A stretch of 64,000 nucleotides of DNA, taken from Laetiporus sulphureus 93-53 (Eukaryota > Basidiomycota > Agaricomycetes > Polyporales > Laetiporaceae). The DNA lies in assembly GCF_001632365.1 (NCBI RefSeq), contig NW_024468552.1, positions 81,593 through 145,592 of the forward strand, given 5' to 3'. How positions within the stretch are numbered: the first letter of the stretch is position 1; every line of letters starts with the position of its first letter. The notes under the pieces were generated by a model. The model worked only from the letters and a program-made list of their open reading frames with translations. It did not search any database and had not been told where the DNA came from. A program made the position numbers and the translations under genes. Positions 36,808-48,693 of this stretch are shown one piece after another.

Positions 36808-38379
36808 ATGTTCCCGCTACGAGCCACCGTCAACTGTGATATGGGGGAGGTCAGTGCGCACGCATTCAAAACTAGTTCTTCGCTCGTTCAGACGACCGGT
36901 GTTGACATTATGGGAGGCATTGAGGATCCAGCATCATGTTCAAAGTCACTGGGATGGGAAAAAATGCATGTAGGATCGCCCTACTTGGTGGTTGCAGCCA
37001 TTATGATGACTGCATGCTGGAAGGGCTGACGGTTAGCGCCTATTCTTCGACCGCGCCGTCATGATGTATGAGCACTGGAAGCATCCAATGTCCACATTGC
37101 GTCTGGCCACCTGAATCCTATGCCTTGTACTTTATCGACGGAAACATGATCGCGCTGACTCTTCGGATTTGAAGGGATATGCTCTCTATGTGATTGTAAG
37201 TGGTTGGTTCAACTGTCGGACGTTGGGGACGTTGTGCCAAGGGAAACGAACATCTACTAGGGAGATGACGAGTCACTCATGAAAACGATTCATCTGGCGA
37301 ACGTCGCCTGTGGCTTTCACGCATCGTGAGTATGCCTGTCATCCTGGCACTAAGCATGCATCCACGAATAAATACCACAACTTTCAGTGACTTTAACATT
37401 ATGAACAAAACTGTCGTTCTAGCTAAAGCGAATGGCGTGCTAGTTGGGGCGCATCCGTCTCTCCCAGACAGGCAAGGCTGGGGCAGGCGTGAGATGGTTA
37501 TGGAGCCTGTGAGATCTGCACCCATCGTACATTATTCGGCTTGCGAACTAGTGTTTCTAACTGCAATGATAGGACGAGCTCGCATCGTGCTTCATATATC
37601 AAGTGGGGGCCTTGACGGGCTTTCTCAAAGTGCACAATGTGGAACTGAACCACGTACGTCAAGGGCACAGTAAACTCGATGCCACCATTAAGACGACGCG
37701 AATATTGTAGCTCAAACCTCATGGCGCCGTCTACGGGATGACATCGCGCGACCTGTCGCTTGCACGCGCAGTGGTCGGCGTCGCCAAGACGTTCGGTGTG
37801 CCCTTCATGGGCCTCGCGGGAACGTGCCACCAGGCCGCTGCTGAAGAGCTCGGCGTGCCATTCATCGCAGGTGAGGACAACATGTCATCGTTTGCTCTCA
37901 CAGATTCCTTAACAACTTTGATAGAATGGTTTGCGGATTTGGAATATAGCCCGGAAGGAAAACTCCTCATTACTAAGTGAGAGCGAACGTTGCACTTCAC
38001 ACACCTTGCGCTAAAAACAAATGCTCTCAGGAAACATATTCCAGTTCCCGTGGATGTTGTCCGCGCACGGGTGTGTCAAACGCTGCACACATGTGCTTCG
38101 TTTCTCGTTGACTCTTGCTCATGTCTAGGTTGCCAAGATGCTCTCGGAAGGGCTGGTGACCACTCAATCTGGTTTTGTCCCTTTGGGAGCCGGAGTCACG
38201 AATGTTTCCATTTGCTGCCATTCAGACACACCGGTGAGCTGAATCAGAAGCTACGTTCAATGCACACGACTGATATCTGATTGTATCGTCGGGCTGGTCC
38301 ACACTTCCGCTAGGGTGCAGTGGAGATCGCATATGCGGTGAAGGCAATGGTAGACGAAAGTAACGCGCGCCTGGGATAA
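36808..38379 (+). CDS. lamB: LamB/YcsF family protein (PxpA-type lactam utilisation)
   Basis: The family includes bacterial PxpA, a subunit of the ATP-dependent 5-oxoprolinase PxpABC, and Aspergillus nidulans LamB, needed to use 2-pyrrolidinone. Hallmarks are all intact: [110 protein letters not shown] and the tail VDESNARLG. Exon 1 is 36808-36849. Exon 2 is a 21-nt microexon (37175-37195, encoding GYALYVI). Exon 3 is 37261-37325. Intron 1 (325 nt) is long for this region. Later introns are short, and reading through any of them breaks the frame. The protein is about 250-260 residues, normal for the family. It is likely co-regulated with the divergent biotin enzyme, which supplies PxpB- and PxpC-like domains. 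Confidence 0.9.
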
Positions 38380-38587
38380 TGAGGTTTTTCCATGTACATA
38401 AAACTGTATTAAAATTGAACGCTACATATATGCGCTTGATTCTGATTGAACAGAACGTTATTCTTGGCCTTAGCGCCCGCCCTTCGTTCTCGATCAATGA
38501 TGACCTTTAGTACGGGGCAACCAACACTTGCATGTGTCAGCTGCTCTAACGCCGCTCCTCTCACTCAACGCATTCGCTACGGCCTGA

Positions 38588-40862
38588 TTGAACACGTTGT
38601 CGAACGACTCTACCTCTTCTGCCATGAGCACAAGGACTCGCTCAATGCAATCGCTCCCGCTAGAGCTTGTCGAAACCATTCTGCTCTACTCAGCAATTGG
38701 AGGCTTTCCGACAGCCATAGCCTCTCTTGCTCAGACATGTCGCTCGTTCCGAAAGCTCATCTATGACCCCGCAGACCACCACATGTGGCGCGACATATTT
38801 TTCGCAACGTTCGATGACCCGCGTGATTCTCAGTTCTTTGATAATGGTGAGCGCCCACGACGATAGTCTAAGTGACAATGCTTACCGTGAGTTGCAATTC
38901 CGTAGCCGGATTTGACTGGGGTGCGGATTTCCGGCGAATTATTTGGGCTGAACGCTTTATCAAGCGTCATACGCAACCTCTACGTGTGCAGAAAGTGTAT
39001 AACCTGCGATCCCGGACTGCAGCTACCTCAGTCGTCGATCTATCTCCGACGTACAGTACCGAGGACAGCGTTCGAGCGCTTCAGACATTGATCTCAGTCA
39101 TAAAGACATGCGCGCCACGCCCCAGTGCTCCTGCAGTCATGGTGCGGGATAGGCAAGGAAATCGCATCCCTCCCGGCTCCCTTCTGCATGGTCCGTCGCT
39201 CAACTATGCGTATTGGAACACACCCGAAATTACCGCGCATGTGGCGGCCTCTGCATCGGCCAATATTCCTTGGCTACAGACAGTTCTCCGGAGGGGCCTT
39301 CCACCTGCACTCGTCGTCAAGGTAGCAGGGGAATCACGGGACAGAGAGTGGGATGTCACGCCGGAGGCACTCGCGATTGGCGAGCTTATATGCTGCACAG
39401 GATTCATCCCAGTCCGGGAGCTACTTGAAGAACGTATTGGGCGGCTGTCCTCATCGTCGGCTTCAAATTCGGGTCCGCCATCAAGCTCTCGTGGCATATC
39501 AAGTCTGGACATGAGTCTAGAGTCGCAGCAGAAGCGAGCGCGTTATCGTGCACGCGAGGTCGTCTATAATATTAGATATCTCGAGCGACGAAGGAATTGG
39601 GGACCGTATCTCCCAATCTCGGATGACGGGGCAGTGGAGAAGACGCCATCTAAACGGTTACACCGTTTGTACACGGACAACTCTGACTCTGATTCAGAGG
39701 ACGATACAGACTGGCTTCCCGGGAACACCGACGAGTCAACGTCAATATCCTCCGCTGTGACTTCCGATGGTACAAAACCAAAGTCAGGACCATCTACACC
39801 GCATAGTGATAGACCCGAACCTCCGACTCCTGATAGATTATACCCTGATTGGACATGGTTGGCGGGTGCACGTATAATCATGCAGGCGAATTTGCAAGGT
39901 GAAGGATTCACGCGCATTCAGCAGTATCTCAGATGGGATACTCTAAGGGAATCGTGGACGGTCTTGAAACATGGAGAGACCAAGACACAAAATCATGCAG
40001 CGCCCGAAACTGCAGATTCCAGAGGGAATCAGCTAGATACTCAGTCGGACGGTGTTGCAGCACCATGGGATTGGGCAGGAGCAGAAGGAATATGGAGGTA
40101 CGTCTTCACTATGTAGCTTTCTAGACTACACTTGACGCTTTGTAACGTAGACGCGCTGTTTCATGGTTCGGATTCTCTGATTTAGTCAGTACGTATCCTT
40201 CACGCATTTCTCCTGTGCATTATGTAACGTTTAGATCGTTCAGATTTCAACGTAGGTCAAGCTCTCTGTGCGATATTTCATCACACAGACACACTCGCTT
40301 TGCAGACGACCGAATCTTCTGCCCGCGACAGCATACAGGAGAACACGCTCATCGTCCCTGTCAGGTTACGAGTCGTGGGCTACGGGCCTCCAGCTGTTCC
40401 TGAATACCCTGATCGCCCAACCATTCTGATAGAAGGCGAGACTGGCGGCGCCGACTGGGAAGGCCACGACGGAGATGACGACGACGACATCCGGAGAATT
40501 CATGGCACGGTGAGTATGATTGCGGACGGAAATGTCCGCTGGGCCATGGTGAGTGCATTCACTATCAGCGTTGAGAGGCAGCATCTCACTTGGATTACGC
40601 AGTACACCAGTCATGAGGATGATCCTACCAGAGATCAGTGGATACTGGAAGGGGTTCAAATCGGCGTCATCGGCTCAGAAATAGGAATGCTTGGTACGTG
40701 GACAGGTGCAGGACATGATCGTATGGATGCAATAGGTGAGCTAGTTTTCCACAAAGGACCGCATGTTGCGAAGTCGGACAACTATCTCACTGTCGTCACA
40801 TTCGTGAGCTGACCTTTTCCTCTCGTATCCCAGGACCTTTTTGGCAGTGGCGAGTTGCATAA
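38588..40862 (+). CDS. F-box domain protein with conserved C-terminal region
   Basis: The start at 38588 (MNTLSNDSTSS; alternative Met at 38624) leads into an F-box (MQSLPLELVETILLYSA, SLAQTCRSFRKLIYD, HHMWRDIFFATFDDP). The large second exon (38931 region, starting AGFDWGADFRRIIWAER) holds YNLRSRT, WNTPEITAHVAASASA and a Ser/Asp-rich disordered insertion at about 39640-39850 (DNSDSDSEDDTDW). The C-terminal part, after introns near 40098, 40188 and others, reads VSWFGFSDLV, GQALCAIFHHTDT, VPVRLRVVGYGPP, RRIHGTVSMIADGNVRW and ends GPFWQWRVA at 40862. The last exon join is ATA G|GA CCT. This F-box plus beta-rich C-terminal module is common in Agaricomycetes; a substrate-recognition role in an SCF ligase is inferred. 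Confidence 0.8.
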
Positions 40863-43780
40863 GCGGTAACGGCCTGTATAAGGTCTTCTTCTCGTTTGGG
40901 TGGTCCGTTTTGCCTGAACGAATCATGCACGCTTTTGCTGCGGAGCGATATGACTCAATTGAGTGCTAGAGCGGAGCACCCAGGTATTTGGCGTCTCTTC
41001 GGCGACTGCGCGCATTGAGTCGTTGCTTCGGTTGTTCATTCAGGCACTACTGTACATATCCTCATAACTGTTGCGATATCGGGAAATCACGGTTGATAAA
41101 CAGGCCCCTAGAATTGTTTCTGTCCGATAGCACTGTTGATACTTGACACCTTATATTAAATTCTGAGATTCGCGGCTCACCAAGCAAATAAAGCCCGAGG
41201 GCGACTTCTTGAATCCGGAAGTCCCGTTCTGGATCATAATGTCACCCGCTCGCAGTCGTATTGCGAGCGACGGTGAGGTACCTGGGACGGCGTCCCAGGC
41301 AGCGGTATCCAAGAAACACGGTCACGTGATAAGCGCGTACGAAAGATCTGAGATCGATCGTGTCATGCTCTGTGACGTCATCCAAACGTTCAGACTGCCA
41401 ACCTGCTCGTGAGGCGTCTCGAGGTATAAAAGGGGGGGTCGACCTTTTGGCGGGGGAAAGCACTTTATCTCCACACCACGACCATCCCCATGCCATTGGC
41501 AGCGCTATCTTCCTGAGATGTCTCCCCCTTTCCGCCGGGATGAATCATCACGGACCCGAGTCCGAGCATTCGGCATCGCCGCTGCCATACGCCTGTCCCC
41601 CCTTCGCCGTATTTGATGGTCAGTTGGATTTATGTCAGCTGCGTTTGATGCCAACTGATGGACGATAGCCGGCCAACCCCACCATAGTGCTCGCCCGAGC
41701 GAGACCATTGCCACCATTCTATCGCGTGACTACTCTGGTAGACCCTGATAGGTTGGCGGTTTTTATATCAAGTTTGAATTTTACATCAACAGCGAACCGA
41801 GGTGAGCGTCGCCTTCCCCCATCATCTCCATATCTAACTCCATCGAGAGCGTCGAGCATATATGCGCATACATGCATTGGCAATAATGAAGACACGCTTC
41901 CGAACGAAATACGACCGTTAATTGTGAAGGGGTTGCACCCGTCGTAATGGGATCGACGGCCAAGCAAGGCGGCACCGTTACAAGCAACGCGTTTACAGAT
42001 GTTACGTGTCCGGTACATGCTGAGGTCAGAACAAGGGATTGGTATAAGACGCCATTAATTGATTCTTGGGCAGCAAAGACGGCCGTGGTCTAGACCAGCT
42101 TCCCACGCGGTTGACAGTTGGGGGTTCAAAAATGTGGGCATAGTATTGTATGTGTTATCTAACGGGCCTTCAATTTTGCTCGGAATTGACGGCGTATACA
42201 AGTTTACACACCACGCAGCAACAAAAACCACCACATATGTGGAGGAACATCATACTCGCTTGCCGTATAACGCGTGAAAGAACTGTGAGCCTTCTTGCCG
42301 TTTAATAGGATGAACAAATTACGAATCCATCGGGCAGAACGAATATGCGTCTGAATGCGTGCAATCTATACATTTACGGCCTTCTGTGCTAATATGGCAA
42401 AGGAAGGATAGGCAGAGGTATGCGCGCGATACCAGGTCCCAAGTGAGCCCAATATATTCATTCACACTGAATCCACCTTTTCATTAACTTAGCAATCAAG
42501 TTAGCTTGATGTCACGGTGCAATTGGGACTTCATACGACAAGGCTAAAGGGATTAGGAGTGGCGTTAAGCCGGAATTATGCGCCGCTGACTTACCGATGA
42601 AATCCTCAAGCGATCTGTGGCATTTGGAGGTCAGCATGCATCAAGCCCCTTCGTGACGATGGCTGGTGTATGCGAATTCGCCGGTTTCCTGAAGGCAAGC
42701 TAGTCAATACGCTTTACATGCACAGGGGAAACAATTTCCCTGATGTATCAATCCAAACATTAGGGTCCCTTGTGATAGGCCCAAACGTACAAGACGCCGA
42801 CTACTCTTTTAAAAGAACCCAATCACGCGCGATATTTCTACGAGTTCCGCGTTCAATTCAGGACATGCGGCTCCGCAGGATCCAGACCAGCATCCCCGTG
42901 CCCAAATGAAATCAAGCACTACCACGGCAAGAACCAATCACCGGAATGAACCTCGATATCTATTCAATGCAATTCTACCTTCGATAAAATACACCAAACC
43001 ACTCCCCACGGGTGCCGACCCAGTCGGGGCACTGCGTCCGTGGCGCATAGGGAAGAACGTTCAGCAAAGTGTGCATGACAAGCCATCCGTTGGATGCGCG
43101 GCTGGAGGAACCAAAATACCGAGAAGCTTGCACAACGAGGCAAGCTGCTTGCTCACGGTGAACGCACTTGAACACTCGCATAAAGTGTTCAGCATAGATA
43201 AATGGAGATGGCCATGCTGATCTTGAGAGGGAGGTCGGCGGAGTTGATGTGCGCTGGATGGCGGAAAAGAGTTGCAGCCGCCGCTCGGGTTGAGAATTAA
43301 ATTCAACGATCTTTACACGTGGTACTGCTGCAACGGTATTCAGTGCCTGGGAGACCACTGCTTGTTGGTGGGGCAAAGGGAAGCTTAACTCCAGACAATG
43401 TCAATCTCAAGCTCTGTGGCGACCCGTGCTCTGTGGCGACTCGTGAACAACCACTGAGGTCACCGCTCAGCCGAGGAAACGATGCACGGATCATGAGCGC
43501 GGAAGCAAGTGCACAGGACCAGGAGCAAATCCAATTTGCCTGTATGTTGTGACGCTTGGTATAAGTGCAAGCCACATCGTATATGGAAAGGCGTGACTCG
43601 AGGCCGTGTGCTAAGTGTCAACTCGGCGCAAACGTGAACACCCGACAACCTTGTTCGTCTCCGCCGTGACTTGCATACGGACGCTCACTGGGATATACTT
43701 ATGATGCACGGCCCAACCGTTTTCCCTCGACAGTATATCTCGCTGCATTCGCCGACTCTCCTGCAGCACGGCTCTCCACT
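40863..43780. other. 2.9-kb intergenic stretch with an isolated TATA promoter
   Basis: No coding region is supported here on either strand. A strong TATA element followed by a G run (listed separately) suggests that a transcript, possibly non-coding or lineage-specific, starts near 41460. AT-rich stretches occur at 42290-42600. The last 100 bases are the FAD monooxygenase leader. Confidence 0.4.
41424..41434 (+). promoter_or_regulatory. TATA box (gtataaaaggg) without a recognised gene
   Basis: A near-perfect TATA element (tataaaagggg) stands at about 41424-41434. A C/A-rich stretch about 35 bases further (accacgaccatcccc) resembles a start region. No downstream frame in the next 2 kb looks like a known protein. 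Confidence 0.5.
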
Positions 43781-45332
43781 ATGGCCACCTCTCAGAAAGC
43801 TCCTCTTCAGCTGCACGTCCTCATCGTCGGATGTGGTCTCGGAGGGCTCGCCGCCGCTCATTGCATCGCTCAGGCGGGCCACAAGGTCACTCTCTTCGAG
43901 TCTGCGCCCGCGATAGGAGAGGTGGGCGCGGGAATCCAGGTCTCTCCCAACATCACCCGCCTCCTTATTCGCTGGGGTCTCGGGGAGAAGCTCGCACAGA
44001 TTGCAGTCAAACCTGATGCTCTCGTCTTCCGTAGGTATAGCACCGGTGAACGCGTCGCATATACTCGCTGGGGAGAGAAGATGGATGCGTTCGGTGCGCC
44101 GTACTACCACATACACCGCGCCGACTTCCACAAACTCCTCTACGAACTCGCGATACCCAGCATGACACTGCGCCTGAACTCGACTGTGGTTGCTTGCGAC
44201 CCTGTCGCACCATCCTTGACACTAGCCTCCGGCGAGACTGTGTACGGCGATCTCGTCATAGGCGCGGACGGCGTAAAGAGCTTCATACAGCAAGTGGTGC
44301 TTGGGCGAGTCAACCCCGCACAGGCGACCGGCGATGCCGCCTACCGAGCTCTTATCCCTACATCACTTATGATGGAGGATCCAGACTTGAGACCTTTCGT
44401 TGATGTGCCTGAAATGACGGGATGGATGGGCTTGGGACGGCATGTCATGGCATACAACGTCGTGCGTAGACTGTTCACACATTCATCTATCCCCTACACA
44501 ATGCATGACCATACTCTTCACAGCGCGCGAAACGCGAGTTTAATCTGGTCTTGATACACCCAGACGACGGATCCGTCGAGTCATGGACGGCAGAGGGTAG
44601 CGCTGATAAGATGCGCGCGGACTTTGCTGATTTTGAGCCCCGGTACGCCGATTGTCCGTCCGCGCGTTACTGATGGCATTCTGAAATTTCATTTGCAGAA
44701 TACAGAAGATGCTCAAACTCGTGAAGTCCACACTGAAGTGGCGCTTGATGGATCGTCAGCCGCTGGAGACCTGGATCCATCCGGTTGGGCGTGTCGCACT
44801 CCTAGGGGACGCGTGCCACCCTATGCTGGTGTGTTCTCACTCGCGCCTTAAAATCACACACCAGTTGCTGACTATTATTCAGCCCTATCGTGCACAAGGT
44901 GCTGCCATGGCAATTGAGGACGCAGCCGTGCTTGGAAACCTTCTCTCGCATATCTCATCCATGTCACAGGTCAAGCCGCTCTTGTACGCATACGAGTCCC
45001 TGCGCCTCTCACGCACCGCGGAAACGCAAGCGTCCTCGCGTCTGAACCAGAAGATTTTCCACCTGCCCGACGGGCCGGAGCAGCAAGAGCGCGACCTCCA
45101 TATGCGCGCTGCGATGGAAGCGGAGTTCGCAATGCTGGATCGCGAGCGCGCGGGGCTTCCGGTGCAAGAGGACACGATGGAGGGCAACCCGAACCAGTGG
45201 GCTGACCGTAAGAAGAGCGAGATACAGTTCGGGTATGATGCGGATGCGGAGGCTGAGAGGTGGTGGCGTGAGGTCGGCGAGCGAGAGGTTGGGCCGCTCG
45301 GGCTCGGGGAGATGATTTCGGGGCGACTGTGA
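43781..45332 (+). CDS. FAD-dependent monooxygenase (salicylate hydroxylase-like)
   Basis: This is a group A flavoprotein hydroxylase that uses NAD(P)H and O2 on aromatic substrates. MATSQKAPLQLHVLIVGCG begins at 43781. The Rossmann GxGxxG is GCGLGGLAAAHC, with FAD-ribose Glu in VTLFESAP. Then come GAGIQVSPNITRLL, YYHIHRADFHKLL, the DG motif VIGADGVKS, the GD motif VALLGDACHPML, and the helix after it PYRAQGAAMAIEDAAVL. Introns follow YNV (join to RAKREFNLVLIHP), FEPR (join to IQKMLK) and PML; the last exon runs to SGRL at 45332. The C-terminus is charged (QFGYDADAEAERWW). The length is in the usual range and no break was found. It stands alone, without pathway neighbours, so the substrate is unknown. 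Confidence 0.9.
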
Positions 45333-48051
45333 GGCTTCGTTTGCCGCTACATCCGTGTGCTTAGATGGCCACTCCCGGACCGCTTCCGGACCGCTCCCTT
45401 TTTCTCGGCTCGTGGTGTTGTCTCGTGTATCATTCTTTTCTCTTGCAGAGCTGTATAGTCATCGGTCTGGGATCGTCACATGGAATTGTTGTACATCAGG
45501 TTGATTTGTACAGTATCAATTAGAACTTCAACAAGGATGTATTTATGGAATGTAGATGGCGGTTTCTGAGCCTCACGTCCGAGTTGTGAGTTGTGAGAAG
45601 ACTGACGAGAGAGTTCAACGATCACGAAGTTCATGTACCAGGCACAGAAGTGCTGTGGACTTCGGTGAACAAGCATTAGCCTACACCTTCGTCCACCGCT
45701 CGGTGGGAAGAGACCATATGCTGCACCCGTTCTACTTGAAGTTCGCGCCGTTCATTGGCCGCGTACGCTGAGAGCACTTAGTGGAGAATCGCCGAAGGCG
45801 ACAGAGGACGCCAGTCGCTTCGCGAGCTGGCATACTCGGCAGAAAGGTATGGGGTCGGCTAATCATCACCCCTCCCCCCCTTCCTGAGCCTCGAGGATAA
45901 CACCTGAAGTCACAGCTTCGCATGCGCGGTGAGCGTATCTGAAAGTCACTTCCGTGTATCCTATATGTTGGGTCCTGGCCGATGTCATCGGTCTATGTGC
46001 TGTACGCTGTATGCTTGATGCTCTACAGAACAACCACTGTTCCAACAAGACGTGGGCGTCCTTTCGAACAATGAGGCGACGTACCAAGATGCACCCATCT
46101 TGGCATGTCACCATCCGCGCAGTAACGGACGAAGTAAAAGCTTGAGAGGCGAGGGAGAAGGAATGTGATGGTAGTCAGCTTGGACGAATGCATGACCTGC
46201 ACGGGATTTGCTGCTGACTTGAAGTTGTATGAACGGGCACGGGATGCCGCTAGTCACTGCGACGAGGGAGGGCCATTTCCAACTATTGGCACCTGGTTGA
46301 ACTCGGTGTAATCTGTCATCCATACAGTCAGCAAGGATTGTTAAGAGCCGTTGTTTCCGCATGACTTGGAAGCCAAACCGAATGGAGCTTATCCCCTAAC
46401 CCCGAACCTCACACGAAAAGCGTGCATCCAAGACTGAAGGTAGCAAAAGACAAAGGCGCCGAGTAATCACAGATTCTGATTTGTGGGTTTACCTAGGGCT
46501 TATCATTCTCATTCTATGATTCGGTGGATAGCAGAACAAATGGACCTTTTGCTAAAGCATTGCATGGTTGCAGAAGGTGAAAATCGCAACTCATGATATG
46601 TCGCACCTCCAATCAACCCTCTGTGCCACGCAAAAGCCGCGAGAACGCACATGACATCCGAATCACTACTTCATCCTGGACTTGTCCTCGCTCGCGTTCC
46701 ACGTTCCGCCGTCTGATATTGCTACCCTTTGTATACGATACAGTTGTGTTCGTCGAAAACGCTGTCACGCGCTGCTCGCAAAAAAAACGTATGAGTTCTA
46801 TCAGATGGAACAAACACTCAATTACGTACGGTTTCAGAGATAAGTACTTGTTCAAAGCGCATGGTGAGTGGCGTGATGGCTGCGGGTTTTTGCTATCCAG
46901 ACAGAGAATTGCTTGGCGGGCCATGGATTGCGCGCATATATGGGGCGCAACAGTCTGATAATAGCGTCGGAAGCGGTAATCTCATCTGTGGAGATCCAAA
47001 AACACGCACTCCAAAGCGTTCCTCAAAACTTCTGGTCTCCAGTTTTGCCCTATATAATGCGAACGATGCGAAAGAACCGAAACCATCGCTCGGGAAAATA
47101 CCATATACTGATGCACAGATCTTTGATGCAATATACGCTGTCAATGGCGACTCGCTCCTGTTACTCTGCCGTCTATAGGATGAATCAAAACATTCATGAT
47201 GAGATGTCGTCAGCTCCGTGCGCTAATGCGTCTGTCAAAACACTTGCCTGAGTGCACATAGAATGGTGCGCGCGAGTGCATGCGCATATATCTATGTAAT
47301 GAGTGCTTGATGCACCGAGAATGCCATAAGTCCTTCACGCAAGTCGCTTCGAGAGGAGCGTCCTGTTCGCCATCCGTGCACACAAGATTGACGATCTTGA
47401 GGCGTCCCAGATGAGCGATTGAACTCTGCGATGTTCCCTGTGGTACTTTATGCAAACATCTTGGAACATACTCCTTGAACTTTGTAGCGTTGATAGCTTT
47501 CAGGTCATCTGGTGTGAATCGGCACATCCCACTGACTGGAAAATTACGATAAGGCTGGAACAATACCTGATCAAAATGCTGAGTAGGGCAGCCGGGTGTT
47601 AATGAACGTGCTACGGCGCAGAGATCCAATTTGTGGCTTGAATTATTTCTTGATATCGACTGGCGTAGCGCAAGGTCTGTCGTAGGAGGATCTCGTCAGG
47701 TCCCGCATCGTCGGACATGATAAGAGGCTGACCTCGATGTATAACTGCATATAGTCTGAGGAAGAGCGCATATATGCAGTGAGTTTGGAAGTAGGGGGAA
47801 GATCTGTGTCGGTCATGAAGGCACAAGTCGCGGAAACCATCACAATGCTTGAGGTAAACAGTGCAGACATGTGTAAAGCGCACACAGACAATGAATAGCA
47901 AGAAACAAGAATACAACGTCAACCGCAACGTCCCAACGTCAACGCGGTCCTATATACTATCAAGCTACACAATTTACGCTATAAATAGGTCCGGACAAAG
48001 TCACGGAACACACCTAGAGTACATACAATACGGTATGTATACACAACTTGA
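45333..48051. other. 2.7-kb intergenic stretch, nothing recognised
   Basis: Frames up to 139 codons exist, for example on the - strand at 47210-47629 and 47611-47928, but they show no family motif and could not be joined. AT content rises between 46380 and 48000. I see no transposon ends, long repeats or RNA genes. Confidence 0.4.
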
Positions 48052-48693
48052 TCACGGCGTCGCATTAGGTGACTTCTTCGTTCTGTGGTTCCTTATTGCT
48101 CCCGAGAACGTCTCGAGGCGGTCGCGTGCTTTCGCTGTGGCGGATTCGTGCTCGAGCGGGAGCGATTCCGCGGAGTGCGAGGGCATGCTCACACCCTTGT
48201 CGGGGCCGTACGTGGAGTTGTTGTAGGCCCTCATCAAGCCGCTACGGTTGCAGGCGCAATCAATGAGTGGGTAAAAGGAAGATGCAGGTTTGGAAAGACG
48301 TACCGCTGGGTAGCATCGAGGTAGTTCTCGCGGTCGAGTCGCTTCTGCATCTTTACAGAGATCCCTTGGGACGAGACGTTCACGCCCTTGCTCTTCAGCC
48401 TGGGAAGCAAATCAGTGAAGACTCAGAAGTGAATTACAGGACGCGATGAACTCACGATTCCTTTGTTGCATCGACGACCTTCGACGTTGCCCGTCTGAAG
48501 TGGATTAAGCCCAGCGCAATCCCGGCGAAAATAGATAGTGTCTGTATAAGGGGGTTAGCATCGTTTTCTTCAAAGCGTCAGTTAGGAGCTACATACAAGT
48601 GCGAGTGAGATATAGTCAATCCTGAAGTGGGCATACTTCTCAGCTCCCGACTGCTTTGACGGAGGACTGTAGGCACACGCACCAGGTAGCCAT
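48052..48693 (-). CDS. Small single-pass membrane protein, unknown function
   Basis: Three well-formed exons give PPSKQSGAEKYAHFRIDYI, a membrane span ALTLSIFAGIALGLIHFRR, then SKVVDATKES, KSKGVNVSSQGISVKMQ, KRLDRENYLDATQRG and a disordered tail ending KKSPNATP (stop 48052). The introns between LAL and TLSIF, after KES, and after TQR are normal and in frame. The start is odd. The best ATG (48693, M-A-T) is out of frame with the rest unless the 16 bases 48667-48682 are removed; these begin gtgcgt and end ctacag. A TATA element (gcataaaag) lies at 48756-48764, which fits a start near 48693. I do not recognise the family; the pattern of one span plus a conserved charged segment suggests an organelle membrane protein. 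Confidence 0.6.

Noticed and set aside
42975..43376. 133-codon - strand frame
   Set aside because: No family resemblance, composition close to random, and no promoter or splice context.
47210..47928. Possible - strand hydrolase-like gene
   Set aside because: Short stretches looked suggestive but no catalytic motif, start or in-frame joins could be supported.
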